From positions 17,152 through 81,151 of the forward strand of contig CAKQPR010000008.1 in assembly GCA_934270565.1 (NCBI GenBank): 64,000 bases of DNA. Direction: 5' to 3'. Shown here one piece after another: positions 25,344 to 34,187 of this stretch. The position numbers were made by a program, and so were the translations under genes. The notes under the pieces were generated by a model. The model did no database searches, was not told the origin of the DNA, and saw only the letters and a list, made by a program, of their open reading frames with translations. The stretch is from an uncultured Clostridia bacterium (GTDB lineage: Bacteria; Bacillota; Clostridia; Christensenellales; Pumilibacteraceae). Within the stretch, counting starts at the first letter, position 1; every line of letters begins with the position of its first letter.

Positions 25344-26705
25344 ATGAATATTTACTCCGAAATCAATCCTTATGTACAAAGCCTTGCCGACATCAGCGAC
25401 GCGCGGCACGGCATAAAACAGGAAATGTACGCCGAAAACGACGTTAAACGCGGACTTCGCGATATAAACGGCAAAGGCGTGGTCGCAGGACTTACCGAAG
25501 TTTCGGCAGTCATTCAGCATATGACCTTACCGAACGGCGAAACCGTGGCTTGCGACGGCGAGCTTCGTTATCGCGGTATAAACGTGCGCGATCTTGTAAA
25601 CGGCTTTATTTCCGAAAACCGTTTCGGATTCGAAGAGACCGTTTATCTTTTGCTTTTCTCTTCGCTTCCGAGCAAAGATGAACTCGAACGTTTTTCCAAG
25701 CAGCTTTCCGATTACAGAAGTCTGCCCGTTTCGTTCGTCCGCGACATTATACTGAAAGCCCCCGGTAAAGACGTTATGAACGTGCTTTCGAGGTGTGTTC
25801 TCGCGCTCTACGCTTACGACGATAATCCCGACGATATTTCGACGGCAAACGTTCTTCGCCAGTGTCTGCAATTGATTGCCCGTTTTCCTCTTTTGTCCGT
25901 TTACGCTTACAATTCGCTCAACCACTATCATAACGGTCAGAGCCTGTTTATTCATTATCCGAAGCCCGAACTCTCCACAGCCGAAAACATATTATATATA
26001 CTGAGGGAGGACGGAAAATTCACTCCGCTCGAAGCGCAGATTCTCGATCTGTGCCTTGTCCTTCACGCCGAACACGGCGGCGGCAACAATTCGACCTTTA
26101 CCACGCACGTCGTCACCTCATCGGGTACGGACACATATTCGGCGATTTCGGCGGCGCTCGGCTCGCTTAAAGGTCCGCGGCACGGCGGAGCGAACATTAA
26201 AGTCATGAGAATGTTCGACGACCTCAACGCCAACGTTGACGTCAGCGACGAAAACGCGATCCGCGATTATCTCGTAAAGCTTCTCGATAAACAAGCTTTT
26301 GACAGGACGGGACTTATTTACGGAATGGGGCACGCGGTGTATACGATTTCCGATCCCCGCGCCGAAATTCTTAAAGGTTTTGCCGAAAAACTTTCCCGCG
26401 ATAAGGGCATGGAAAAGGAATTCGAGGTTTACAAAACCGTCGCCCGCCTCGCCCCCGAAGTTATCGCCGAAAAGCGCCGCATTTACAAAGGCGTCAGCGC
26501 GAACGTCGATTTTTATTCGGGTCTCGTCTACAAAATGCTCGGGCTTCCGTATGAACTCTATACGCCCATTTTCGCGATTTCGCGCATAGCTGGCTGGAGC
26601 GCTCACCGCATAGAAGAATTACAGTGCGCGGGCAAAATCATTCGTCCCGCATACATAGCCGTAAAGCCCGACGCGGAATATGTAAAACTCGACGACAGAA
26701 ACTGA
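25344..26705 (+). CDS. Citrate synthase (si-type)
   Basis: A 453-residue citrate synthase. Catalytic residues are in place: the HAEHGGGNNSTF His, GSLKGPRHGGANIKVM with its His, GMGHAVYTISDPRAEILK, and the Asp-bearing VDFYSGLVYKMLG. It condenses acetyl-CoA with oxaloacetate, giving carbon for glutamate in an organism that probably has an incomplete TCA cycle. The ATG at 25344 has AGGAG 7 nt upstream. The next gene (ClC) starts 12 bp after its stop and shares the transcript. The partner aconitase and isocitrate dehydrogenase are not in this window. Confidence 0.92.
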   Translation: MNIYSEINPYVQSLADISDARHGIKQEMYAENDVKRGLRDINGKGVVAGLTEVSAVIQHMTLPNGETVACDGELRYRGINVRDLVNGFISENRFGFEETVYLLLFSSLPSKDELERFSKQLSDYRSLPVSFVRDIILKAPGKDVMNVLSRCVLALYAYDDNPDDISTANVLRQCLQLIARFPLLSVYAYNSLNHYHNGQSLFIHYPKPELSTAENILYILREDGKFTPLEAQILDLCLVLHAEHGGGNNSTFTTHVVTSSGTDTYSAISAALGSLKGPRHGGANIKVMRMFDDLNANVDVSDENAIRDYLVKLLDKQAFDRTGLIYGMGHAVYTISDPRAEILKGFAEKLSRDKGMEKEFEVYKTVARLAPEVIAEKRRIYKGVSANVDFYSGLVYKMLGLPYELYTPIFAISRIAGWSAHRIEELQCAGKIIRPAYIAVKPDAEYVKLDDRN

Positions 26706-26717
26706 TTTAACGAAAAC

Positions 26718-28316
26718 ATGAAAAAAAGCCGCTTAAAACCGTTTTTGAGAACTTTTCTCGGAACGCTGTATTTCGGATTCACCGTAGGCGTTGCGACGGG
26801 TATTCTAATAGTTTTATTTAAATACGCCGCGGCTTTCGCTATAAAATCTTCATCGGAAATCTACGGATTTCTTTCGGCAAAGCCTTATTTTCTGCCGCTC
26901 GCGCTCGCGGTTTTATTCGGATTGTCGTTTTTATGCGAGTTTTTATACGATCGTTACCCCGATTCGCGCGGAGGCGGAATTCCCACTGCCGTTGCGATCG
27001 TGCGGGGGATAATCGGATTTAAATGGGTAAGAAACCTGTTCGCCGTGTTGTTCTCTTCTCTTTTATCGTTCGTTACGGGCGTGCCGCTCGGAAACGAAGG
27101 ACCGTGCGTTCAGGCGGGCGTTGCGCTGTCGCGCGGCATTGTTGCGGCTTCGGGCAAAAAGTACGCCGGTTGGAACAGATACGCCATGACGGGCGGCGCG
27201 GCTTCGGGATTTGCGGTGGCTACAGGCGCGCCCGTTGCCGGAATTCTTTTTGCCGTCGAAGAAGCTCACCGCAGATTTTCGCCCGTAGTTATCGGCGTAA
27301 CGTTGTTTTCGGTAACGTTTTCGACAATAGCCGCGCGGCTTCTCTCGCCTTTGCTCGGCGTTCCGACCGAACTTTTCGAAGTCGTACCAAATGAAGTTTT
27401 ACCCGCTTCGTCATTGTGGCTTCCCGCGGTTATCGCGATAGTCATTGCGATACTTTCCATATTCGCGCTTAAACTTTATCCGCTGATCGACAGGCTTTTC
27501 ACCGACAAACTCAAAAATATCCGGACGGCGTTCAAAATGTTCGGGATATTCGCCGTTACGCTCGGGCTCGGAATGTGGTCGTTTTCTTTGATTTCGACCG
27601 GACATTCGCTTATCGAATCGACACTCGCGAACGAAACCGTATGGTGGTTTTTGCTCGTGGCGATAGCGATCCGTTATTTCCTCACCGTCGGTACAAACGT
27701 TACCGGTATAACGGGCGGACTGTTTATTCCTTCGCTCGCGCTCGGAGCGGCGGGCGGATCGCTCGTGGGCAAAGCTCTCGCATTTGAGGGCGCGATTTCA
27801 CCCGAATACGTCGGTGTGTGCGTTACGCTCGGAATGTCTGCGTGTATGTCCGGTTATATGAAAATGCCGCTTACGGCGATCGCGTTTTCGCTCGAAGCGC
27901 TCGGCGGCACAAACAACGTAATCGCCGTTATTCTGGCGGTAAGCATTTCGTATGCCGTCGTTGAGTTTACAGGCGCGAAATCTATCAACGACGCCGTAAT
28001 AGCGGCTAAAATCGAAAGGTTACGCGCGGGCAAATCGCCCGTTGTGACGGACACGTTCGTCACCGTTCTGCCGAAATCGTTTGTCGTCGGCAAAGAAATC
28101 AAGGACGTTTTATGGCCTAATAATCTTATCGTTCTCTCCATAAAACACAGCGCCGATTCGGGCGCCGTAATGGACGTAGACGGCGAAAAGCTTATTCGCG
28201 AAGGAGACGTACTGCATATACGCTACTCGACTTATGAAGTAAAAACAACCACCGAAGAACTTATTTCGCTTATCGGCGAGCAGGAAATAAGCGGCCGCGA
28301 AATAAAACGAGTATAA
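26718..28316 (+). CDS. ClC-family chloride channel or H+/Cl- antiporter with TrkA-C domain
   Basis: A 532-residue protein. It shows the ClC selectivity motifs: SRGGGIP (for GSGIP), PLGNEGPCVQAG with the gating Glu, GAPVAGILFAVEEAH, and GGLFIPSLALGAAGG. About 450 residues of membrane region are followed by a cytoplasmic TrkA-C (RCK-C) domain at residues 450-530. The gating Glu fits an H+-coupled exchanger, but fluoride or chloride specificity cannot be told by eye. The TrkA-C domain suggests ligand regulation. It is cotranscribed with citrate synthase. Confidence 0.88.
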   Translation: MKKSRLKPFLRTFLGTLYFGFTVGVATGILIVLFKYAAAFAIKSSSEIYGFLSAKPYFLPLALAVLFGLSFLCEFLYDRYPDSRGGGIPTAVAIVRGIIGFKWVRNLFAVLFSSLLSFVTGVPLGNEGPCVQAGVALSRGIVAASGKKYAGWNRYAMTGGAASGFAVATGAPVAGILFAVEEAHRRFSPVVIGVTLFSVTFSTIAARLLSPLLGVPTELFEVVPNEVLPASSLWLPAVIAIVIAILSIFALKLYPLIDRLFTDKLKNIRTAFKMFGIFAVTLGLGMWSFSLISTGHSLIESTLANETVWWFLLVAIAIRYFLTVGTNVTGITGGLFIPSLALGAAGGSLVGKALAFEGAISPEYVGVCVTLGMSACMSGYMKMPLTAIAFSLEALGGTNNVIAVILAVSISYAVVEFTGAKSINDAVIAAKIERLRAGKSPVVTDTFVTVLPKSFVVGKEIKDVLWPNNLIVLSIKHSADSGAVMDVDGEKLIREGDVLHIRYSTYEVKTTTEELISLIGEQEISGREIKRV

Positions 28317-28329
28317 AAAACCATGTAAA

Positions 28330-28365
28330 AAATCGGGGTCGGATTAACTGTCCGATCCCGATTTT
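28330..28365. terminator. Convergent terminator between ClC and the hydrogenase operon
   Basis: AAATCGGGGTCGGA / TCCGATCCCGATTT with one wobble and a 7-nt loop, flanked by an A-run and a T-run. It serves genes on both sides. Confidence 0.85.
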
Positions 28366-28386
28366 GTCTGCTTATGAAACGTTCGG

Positions 28387-29811
28387 TTAAGGTTTCAATA
28401 CCGAAACCGCGTCGGCTATTGTTTTTTCGTAAGCTTCTCTGCCGTACTTATCGACTTCGGCTTTGTTCTTCTCGCCGTGAGTAAGGCAACCCGCGCCGCC
28501 GATACAACCGCCGATACAAGCCATGCCTTCGATGAAGTTTGCGTCGAGTTTCTTTACGCGTTTCTGAAGCAACGCAATGCGGCAAGCTTCGATACCGTCG
28601 CAGGCGCACGGTTTAAGGTCGAAATCGATACCCTGCTCTTTAAGTCCTTCCGCAACGGCGTCCGAAAGTCCGCCGCAACGAGCGAATATACGACCGAAAT
28701 ACGACGCGTTATCGAGAACGCCTTCGCCGAGCGTCGTAATATCTATATCGCGGCTGTCGAACAGCGCCTGAAGCTCTTCGAAAGTCATAGCCGCGTCCAC
28801 GTACGGCTTTACGGTTTCTTTCTGAACTTCCATTTTCTTCGCGGTGCAAGGTCCGATGAAAACGACTTTGCACGGCGCTTCGTGTTCTTTGATATATTTC
28901 GCGATCGCGCCCATCGGAGAGAGATTGTGCGATACGAACGGCTTCATTTCGGGGAAATTCTTGTCGATAAAATCCACGAACGCAGGACAACACGAACTCG
29001 TAAGGAAACCTTTTTCGGCAAGTTCCTTGGATTCGGCTTGCGCTACCATGTCTGCGCCGAGCGCGGCTTCGATTACAGTGTGAAAACCGAGCTCTTTCAG
29101 TCCCGTAATGACTTGCCCGAGTTTAGCGTAAGTGAACTGGCTCGAAATCGAGGGAGCGACAACCGCAAAGACCTTGAATTTTGTATTATTCTCGCTCTTT
29201 TTGATCATATCGATCACGTTGAGAATAAACGATTTGTCGGTAATCGCGCCGAACGGACATTGATAAACGCATGCGCCGCATGAAATACATTTGTTGTTGT
29301 CGATGCAAGCCTGCTTATCCTCGCCCATAGTAATAGCCTTGATTTTACAAGCCGATTCGCACGGACGTTTATTGTTGTGTATCGCGCTGTACGGGCAAAC
29401 TTTCGAGCAAGCTCCGCATTCCTTACACTTCGTTTTGTCGATATGCGCAACGTGATTATGGTCGAAGCTTATTGCGCCGAATTTACACGCGTCTTCGCAT
29501 CTGTGAGCAAGACAGCCGCGGCAAGCATTAGTAACCTCATAACCACCCATCGGGCACTCGTCGCACGCTATATCGATGACTTCGATAACGTTCGGATTGT
29601 CGGAATTGCCGCCCATCGCGAGCTTTACACGCTCGGCCAAAATCGCGCGTTCTTTGTAAACGCAACAACGCATGGTCGGCACTTTCCCGGGAACGATAGT
29701 CTTAGGAATGTCGAGAACGTTCTCAACGAGCGTGTCGTTCCACGCGTTGCGAGCGACCTCGCGAAGAACCTTATATTTTAAGTGTTGTACTTTGGTGTCG
29801 AATTTTCTCAT
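28387..29811 (-). CDS. [FeFe] hydrogenase, group B-like
   Basis: A 474-residue iron-only hydrogenase homologue. Residues 83-190 hold Cys-rich segments for at least two [4Fe-4S] clusters (CKECGACSKVCP, CISCGACVYQCP) plus extra cysteines. H-cluster motifs follow: L1 TSSCCPAF (271-278), L2 PCTAKKME (321-328) and L3 EGMACIGGCIGGAGC (428-442). These differ from classical group A (TSCCPxW, MPCxxKxxE, GGQP) and fit the less studied group B. All cluster-ligating cysteines are present, so it could bind a full H-cluster, although the maturases HydEFG are not in the window. It is the last gene of the redox-signalling operon. Confidence 0.82.
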   Translation of the reverse strand: MRKFDTKVQHLKYKVLREVARNAWNDTLVENVLDIPKTIVPGKVPTMRCCVYKERAILAERVKLAMGGNSDNPNVIEVIDIACDECPMGGYEVTNACRGCLAHRCEDACKFGAISFDHNHVAHIDKTKCKECGACSKVCPYSAIHNNKRPCESACKIKAITMGEDKQACIDNNKCISCGACVYQCPFGAITDKSFILNVIDMIKKSENNTKFKVFAVVAPSISSQFTYAKLGQVITGLKELGFHTVIEAALGADMVAQAESKELAEKGFLTSSCCPAFVDFIDKNFPEMKPFVSHNLSPMGAIAKYIKEHEAPCKVVFIGPCTAKKMEVQKETVKPYVDAAMTFEELQALFDSRDIDITTLGEGVLDNASYFGRIFARCGGLSDAVAEGLKEQGIDFDLKPCACDGIEACRIALLQKRVKKLDANFIEGMACIGGCIGGAGCLTHGEKNKAEVDKYGREAYEKTIADAVSVLKP

Positions 29812-29880
29812 AGTTGTTCACCGTCTCGAATTTTATGATACGTTTTAGCTTTTTTAATACGTTATTTATAATTTCAACAA

Positions 29881-31053
29881 TCAGAAGTAACTTACTTTTA
29901 TGCGCTTGCCCATCTGTTTGAGACACTTTGAAAGCTGCTCGACCAGATTCATTTTGATGTTGAAATTGATGGGCAGATCGGGATTCTGGTGGGCGGGGTT
30001 TACCGCTCTTCCGACGAAGAAATTGATATCCGTCGCTTCTTCGAACAGAAGCCGCGAAATAAGCGACGCTCCGTCGTGGCCGAACTCCCACTTCTCGTAA
30101 AGTTTATTTTCGGCAAGCGAATCTTTTGCATATTCGAGCACGCGGTTTATCGTTATGACGCCTTCCGTCACTAAGTCCACGCCTTCGATTTCGGCGATCG
30201 GCGGTATATCGCTCTGTTCGAAATTCAGGCTTGCGCGAAGAGGTTTTCCGAGGTATTTTGCAGCTATCGAAGAAGTTGTTCCGCCGCATACGATGTGTTT
30301 GCCTTCTTTCGAAAAGAACAAAGACATCATTCTGGTTGCGTCGTCGCGGTTTGATGGCGGTCCGAACAGAATATTCATCGGCTCGCGCTTACGGACTTTT
30401 ATAACGCAGGCGGTCGCGTCGTCCCCGGGTTTTCCTCCGTAAAGCTCGTTGCATTTATCGATTAGAATCGTCGAACAAGTTTTAGCCGTATACCCTACGG
30501 GGGCAATTGTTTCGATGAGATCGATTATTTCTTCGCGCTTCCAACCGAAATTATACTTGATACCGAGCCCTGCGTGCGGACAACCGTCGCTCATCGCAAC
30601 AAAAAGGTCGTCTTCCTGTAATTTAATAACCGACTTGTAAATCTTCTTGCCGCCGATATTCATTTCGGTTTTCGGATAATCGTAATTTTTGAAATCGCGG
30701 ATGAGAATGACAAGCGGATTATCGAACTGTATGAGCTCCGCCTCGATATTGTTCACGATATGAATAATCGTAAACGTCGAATACGCAACTCCGCGAACCG
30801 AGCATATCGGAAGCGTGGCGGCTATCGTTTCCACGCAGTCTTCGAGCGAAAGTCCTTCCGCCATCATTGTGGAAATGATTTTTGACGTAAGCGTAGACAG
30901 AATACTAGCCTTTACGCCGCTTCCGAGTCCGTCGGCAAGCACGATAACGGACGAGTTTTCGCCCTGCTCCACCACGTCGACGTGATCGCCGCAAAGCTGC
31001 TCGCCGAAGTGGTTTATGCTTTTATAACCGATGTCGACGCAAAGATCATTCAC
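29881..31053 (-). CDS. SpoIIE-type PP2C phosphatase linked to sensory hydrogenase
   Basis: A 390-residue soluble protein. Residues 1-225 form a PP2C/SpoIIE domain with the metal-binding VLADGLGSG (Asp41), AMSDGCPHAG and GDDATACVIKV. The C-terminal 160 residues (GPPSNRDDATRMMSLFF, VCGGTTSSIAAKYLG) are a separate domain that I do not recognise but that belongs with this subfamily. It lacks the ten membrane helices of true SpoIIE, so it is not the sporulation phosphatase. It overlaps the PAS-hydrogenase gene by 8 bp, as in known group C hydrogenase clusters, and is the probable output enzyme of that sensor. Confidence 0.83.
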   Translation of the reverse strand: MNDLCVDIGYKSINHFGEQLCGDHVDVVEQGENSSVIVLADGLGSGVKASILSTLTSKIISTMMAEGLSLEDCVETIAATLPICSVRGVAYSTFTIIHIVNNIEAELIQFDNPLVILIRDFKNYDYPKTEMNIGGKKIYKSVIKLQEDDLFVAMSDGCPHAGLGIKYNFGWKREEIIDLIETIAPVGYTAKTCSTILIDKCNELYGGKPGDDATACVIKVRKREPMNILFGPPSNRDDATRMMSLFFSKEGKHIVCGGTTSSIAAKYLGKPLRASLNFEQSDIPPIAEIEGVDLVTEGVITINRVLEYAKDSLAENKLYEKWEFGHDGASLISRLLFEEATDINFFVGRAVNPAHQNPDLPINFNIKMNLVEQLSKCLKQMGKRIKVSYF

Positions 31054-32722
31054 CTTTGATAGACTCCTTCAGTTTCGTAAGCGCGATTTTCGTTTCCGCG
31101 GCGGTCTCACCGAGAAGCGAAGCGATTTCCTGTACGATACGCATCTGTTTGTCTACGACTTTATCGGCAACCTCAACCGTCTGGCGCGCGAGATCGTCTT
31201 TCTGCTCGCGCTCGTTCTCTTCGTCGGTAACGTCGCGCATAATGCAGATAAGAAGATTATAGTTCGCGTCGTAAACAACCGTCTGTTCAACGTATTTTTT
31301 GTATTCCGCAAGATAAGTGCGCTCGTCGCGAATACTGCGCTTTGTGGAAAGAACGCGGAGGAAAACAGACGGATCGAGAATTCTTACGACCTGATCGCCG
31401 AGAACATCAGAAGCCGAGCGAATGTTCATAATTCTGCGAGCGGCGTCGTTTATCTGCTGCACTTCGAGTTTTTCGTTAAGCACGATAAGCCCGTTCGGCG
31501 TATTATTGACTATGCAGTCCGAGAAACTTTCGGCTTTGTCCTTGAGATACGGCAGGCACATCGAAATTTCCGCTTTGCCGTGAAGTATGGCGATCGCTTT
31601 TTCGCGGCAGGTGTTATATCCGCACGAACCGCAATTAAGGCAATCTTCGGGGCGATTTTTGCCCATTTTTTTGAGTACTTCGTTGATTTCCTCTTCACTC
31701 GGAATACCGTTTCTGAGCTCGATACGGGCAAAATGCTTTCTCAAAAGCGCGGAATCGGGCTGATCAACGGGGAAATCTTTATCGCCGGCGTAATCGGCAA
31801 CCGCTTTATAGTCTTTTACGGGCGAACGATGGTATTTTTCCATAACCGGACCGCCGACGCAACTGCCCGCGCACGCCGACATTTCGATAAAGCATTTATG
31901 CACGTTACCGCATTCGACGTCTCTGAGCGCGGCAATGCAGTTGTCCACGCCGTCTATAGCCATATAGGTATAATCGGGGCGAAGTTCGGCAAGCGTTTTG
32001 AGCACGCCACCGGTAGTCGGGAAAAAGCGTGCGCGCGTTTCACGTGCGTCGTCGGGATTCTGCTCGAGCTTGATATTCTCTTCTTCGAGCCATTCGGTAA
32101 GTTGTTCGAACGTAAGAACGCCGTCAACGTAGCCTTCATAATGCGCCGCTTCGTCCTTTTTCGCAACGCAAGGACCGATGAAAACGACTTTTGCTTCGGG
32201 GTGGCGGCGCTTAATGTCTTCCGCGTGCGCCTGCATCGGCGAAAGCACGTCCGCAAGGTACGGAAGCTCCGCAGGGAAATACTTCTGGATAAGAAGATTG
32301 ACCGAATGACAGCACGAAGAAATGAGAACGTCTCTGTCCTCTTCGCGAAGAATTCTTTCGTATTCGTTTTTGACGATCGTCGCGCCCACCGCGGTTTCTT
32401 CGGCGTCGGCAAAACCGAGCTTTTTAAGCGCGTCTTTCATACCGTTTATGCCTACGCCCTCATAGTTCGCGATAAACGACGGCGCGATCGAAACGTAAAC
32501 CGGTACGCGCGACTGAATAAGCACGCGAACGGCTTCCACTTCGCTGGAAATTTCTTTTGCGTTCTGCGGGCAAACGACAAAGCATTGTCCGCAAAGTATA
32601 CATTCGTTACCTATGATATGCGCCTGATTTCCCGAAAAACGAATTGATTTTACGGGGCAATGGCGTATACATTTGTAGCAGTTTTTACAATTCGACTTTT
32701 TGAGGGTGAGACAGTCCGACAT
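31046..32722 (-). CDS. Sensory [FeFe] hydrogenase-like protein with PAS domain (HsfB type)
   Basis: A 558-residue multidomain protein. Two [4Fe-4S] clusters lie at residues 12-55 (CKNCYKCIRHCP, CILCGQCFVVCP). The H-domain spans about 70-300 with L1 ISSCCHS (134-140), L2 GPCVAKKDE and L3 MSACAGSCVGGP. A further Cys cluster is at 361-372 (CLNCGSCGYNTC). A PAS domain (about 400-510) and a C-terminal coiled coil end it. Putative sensory group C hydrogenases have this layout. The L1 proline is replaced by His, so catalysis may be altered or lost. It likely senses H2 or redox state and signals through the overlapping phosphatase gene. Confidence 0.85.
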   Translation of the reverse strand: MSDCLTLKKSNCKNCYKCIRHCPVKSIRFSGNQAHIIGNECILCGQCFVVCPQNAKEISSEVEAVRVLIQSRVPVYVSIAPSFIANYEGVGINGMKDALKKLGFADAEETAVGATIVKNEYERILREEDRDVLISSCCHSVNLLIQKYFPAELPYLADVLSPMQAHAEDIKRRHPEAKVVFIGPCVAKKDEAAHYEGYVDGVLTFEQLTEWLEEENIKLEQNPDDARETRARFFPTTGGVLKTLAELRPDYTYMAIDGVDNCIAALRDVECGNVHKCFIEMSACAGSCVGGPVMEKYHRSPVKDYKAVADYAGDKDFPVDQPDSALLRKHFARIELRNGIPSEEEINEVLKKMGKNRPEDCLNCGSCGYNTCREKAIAILHGKAEISMCLPYLKDKAESFSDCIVNNTPNGLIVLNEKLEVQQINDAARRIMNIRSASDVLGDQVVRILDPSVFLRVLSTKRSIRDERTYLAEYKKYVEQTVVYDANYNLLICIMRDVTDEENEREQKDDLARQTVEVADKVVDKQMRIVQEIASLLGETAAETKIALTKLKESIKGE

Positions 32723-32725
32723 TTC

Positions 32726-32989
32726 TTACTCCTTATCGGAAGCGACGGCTTTCATAACCTTATCGTTCCAGAACTCGTTGAAATTATCGCTGGTAACGCC
32801 GGTCGTGATTTCGTCGTTTACGGCGACCGTAACGCCTACGCGATTGCATTTTCCCGTGCAGAACGATCCGGTAAGAACGACCTTGCCGTCAAGTCCGTTA
32901 TCCTGAACTTTCTGTTGTAAAAGCGAAACGATTTCGGGCGCGCCTTTGATATGGCACGAGCTGCCGACGCAAACTTCGACGATAACCAT
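32726..32989 (-). CDS. Thioredoxin-like [2Fe-2S] ferredoxin (NuoE-type), first copy
   Basis: An 87-residue protein with the four-Cys pattern of thioredoxin-fold [2Fe-2S] proteins: CVGSSC near the start and CTGKC around residues 44-48. It probably passes electrons to or from the sensory hydrogenase. It ends 3 bp before that gene and starts 3 bp after a paralogue, an apparent tandem duplication. Confidence 0.85.
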   Translation of the reverse strand: MVIVEVCVGSSCHIKGAPEIVSLLQQKVQDNGLDGKVVLTGSFCTGKCNRVGVTVAVNDEITTGVTSDNFNEFWNDKVMKAVASDKE

Positions 32990-32992
32990 AGT

Positions 32993-33235
32993 TTAAGCTC
33001 TCGACGCGATTTGCTTTTCGAAAAATTCGTTTACGGTTTCGGGACTTACGGAAAAAAGCTCGTCGTCAACCGTAACGCATACGCCCTGCTGACATTTTCC
33101 CATACAGAAAGTGCCGCCGAGCTCGACTTTGTCTTTAAGCCCGTTAGTCGCGATCAGGTGCTGAAGTCCTTCGACCACCTGACGAGCGCCCTTGATATGG
33201 CACGAACTACCGATACAAACAGTAACCTTTATCAT
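32993..33235 (-). CDS. Thioredoxin-like [2Fe-2S] ferredoxin (NuoE-type), second copy
   Basis: An 80-residue paralogue of the next gene with the same CIGSSC and CMGKC cysteine pairs. The two share the framework SSCHIKGA and a phenylalanine-rich C-terminal helix. Two non-identical [2Fe-2S] proteins side by side suggest an electron relay or two redox inputs. Confidence 0.85.
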   Translation of the reverse strand: MIKVTVCIGSSCHIKGARQVVEGLQHLIATNGLKDKVELGGTFCMGKCQQGVCVTVDDELFSVSPETVNEFFEKQIASRA

Positions 33236-33296
33236 AATTTTCTCCTTTTTCTTCGCAAAAACTTCTTTTGTTCAACCGTTGTTTTTTGCCGTGTTT

Positions 33297-34046
33297 TTAT
33301 TCGTAGTCTACGACGTTTACCCAACTGAGCAGGAACTCGCGTTCCTTTTCGTTGCCCTTGACCGATTGCGAAGCGGCAACGATAGGCATCCACTTCTGAA
33401 CGTATTGCTTTGCGGTATCCGTCTTTTTGCAGAACAGATCGAGGTACTCATGAGCGCCGTCGATATCGCCGTTAAGCCAGAACAGAAGGTAGGTTCTCGC
33501 AACGTCCGCCGAAGCGTTACCCTGCGTTGCGTGCGACCAGTCGAGAACGTAAGCTTTGTCGTCTGGCGTAATGATTATGTTGCTCGGGTTAAAATCGCCG
33601 TGGCAAAGTTTGTTGTGCTTCGGCATGCCTTCGAGCCGCGTATGTAAGTCGTAACGAGTGGTTGCGTCGAGGTCGGCTTGCGAAATCTTGCGTTGCATCT
33701 TGTCTTTCAGTTTTCCGAGAAGCGGACAAGATTTGGACTGGACTTCGATCTGAAGATCCACGAAACGCTCGAGGTATTCGGACTTACGCTCGGGGTTTTC
33801 TGTCATCAGCCTGTCGAGCGTTTTCCCCTGAATATATTCCGAAACGATAGCCCATTTGCCGTCGATCGTCATAACCTCTTTGATTTTTGGAATGTTAAGT
33901 CCCGTCTCTTCCACCCTTGCCTGATTGAGCGCCTCGTTCAGAACGTCCGCTTTGGAGTAGTTCTCGTCGAACACCTTTACGCAGTTTTCGCCGTCGCGAT
34001 AAACCGTTTTGCTGTTTCTGACCGCTATAACTCTGTCAAGATTCAT
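33297..34046 (-). CDS. APH-type phosphotransferase (aminoglycoside/choline kinase fold)
   Basis: A 249-residue kinase-fold protein. The catalytic loop is HGDFNPSNII (residues 155-164) and the metal-binding Asp is in VLDWSHA. The N-lobe shows CVKVF with a candidate ATP Lys and the hinge VSEYIQGKTLDRL. The fold covers antibiotic, choline and protein kinases. With a PP2C phosphatase and redox sensor next door, a protein-kinase-like role in the same pathway is a reasonable inference, not a demonstrated one; a small-molecule kinase is the alternative. It is first in the operon, 61 bp ahead of the ferredoxin genes. Confidence 0.75.
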   Translation of the reverse strand: MNLDRVIAVRNSKTVYRDGENCVKVFDENYSKADVLNEALNQARVEETGLNIPKIKEVMTIDGKWAIVSEYIQGKTLDRLMTENPERKSEYLERFVDLQIEVQSKSCPLLGKLKDKMQRKISQADLDATTRYDLHTRLEGMPKHNKLCHGDFNPSNIIITPDDKAYVLDWSHATQGNASADVARTYLLFWLNGDIDGAHEYLDLFCKKTDTAKQYVQKWMPIVAASQSVKGNEKEREFLLSWVNVVDYE

Positions 34047-34160
34047 ATTATTTTCACCTCATGGTATTGTTTTTCGTTCTCAACCGAAAACTTGTTCGGC
34101 ATCGGTTTGTTACGTCTGTATTTTAGCACTTTCGGCTGTGTTTGTATAATATTTATATTA

Positions 34161-34180
34161 AAATTTGTTATATCAAATTT
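34161..34180. promoter_or_regulatory. Candidate LysR operator upstream of the redox operon
   Basis: AAATTTG-TTATAT-CAAATTT is a 7+7 inverted repeat around a 6-bp AT core, a shape common for LysR-type binding sites. It lies between the LysR stop codon and the APH kinase gene. A related half-conserved sequence, TGTTATATGCAAA, is at 35171-35183 just upstream of lysR. Confidence 0.45.
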
Positions 34181-34187
34181 GATATGT

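Noticed and set aside
29881..31053. True sporulation phosphatase SpoIIE
   Set aside because: The protein lacks the large membrane domain and is coupled to the sensory hydrogenase gene, so it is a related phosphatase with another role.
31031..32647. A 538-codon plus-strand frame opposite the sensory hydrogenase
   Set aside because: It is a shadow of the minus-strand gene, rich in Arg, Phe and Val in an unstructured way, with no ribosome site or domain.
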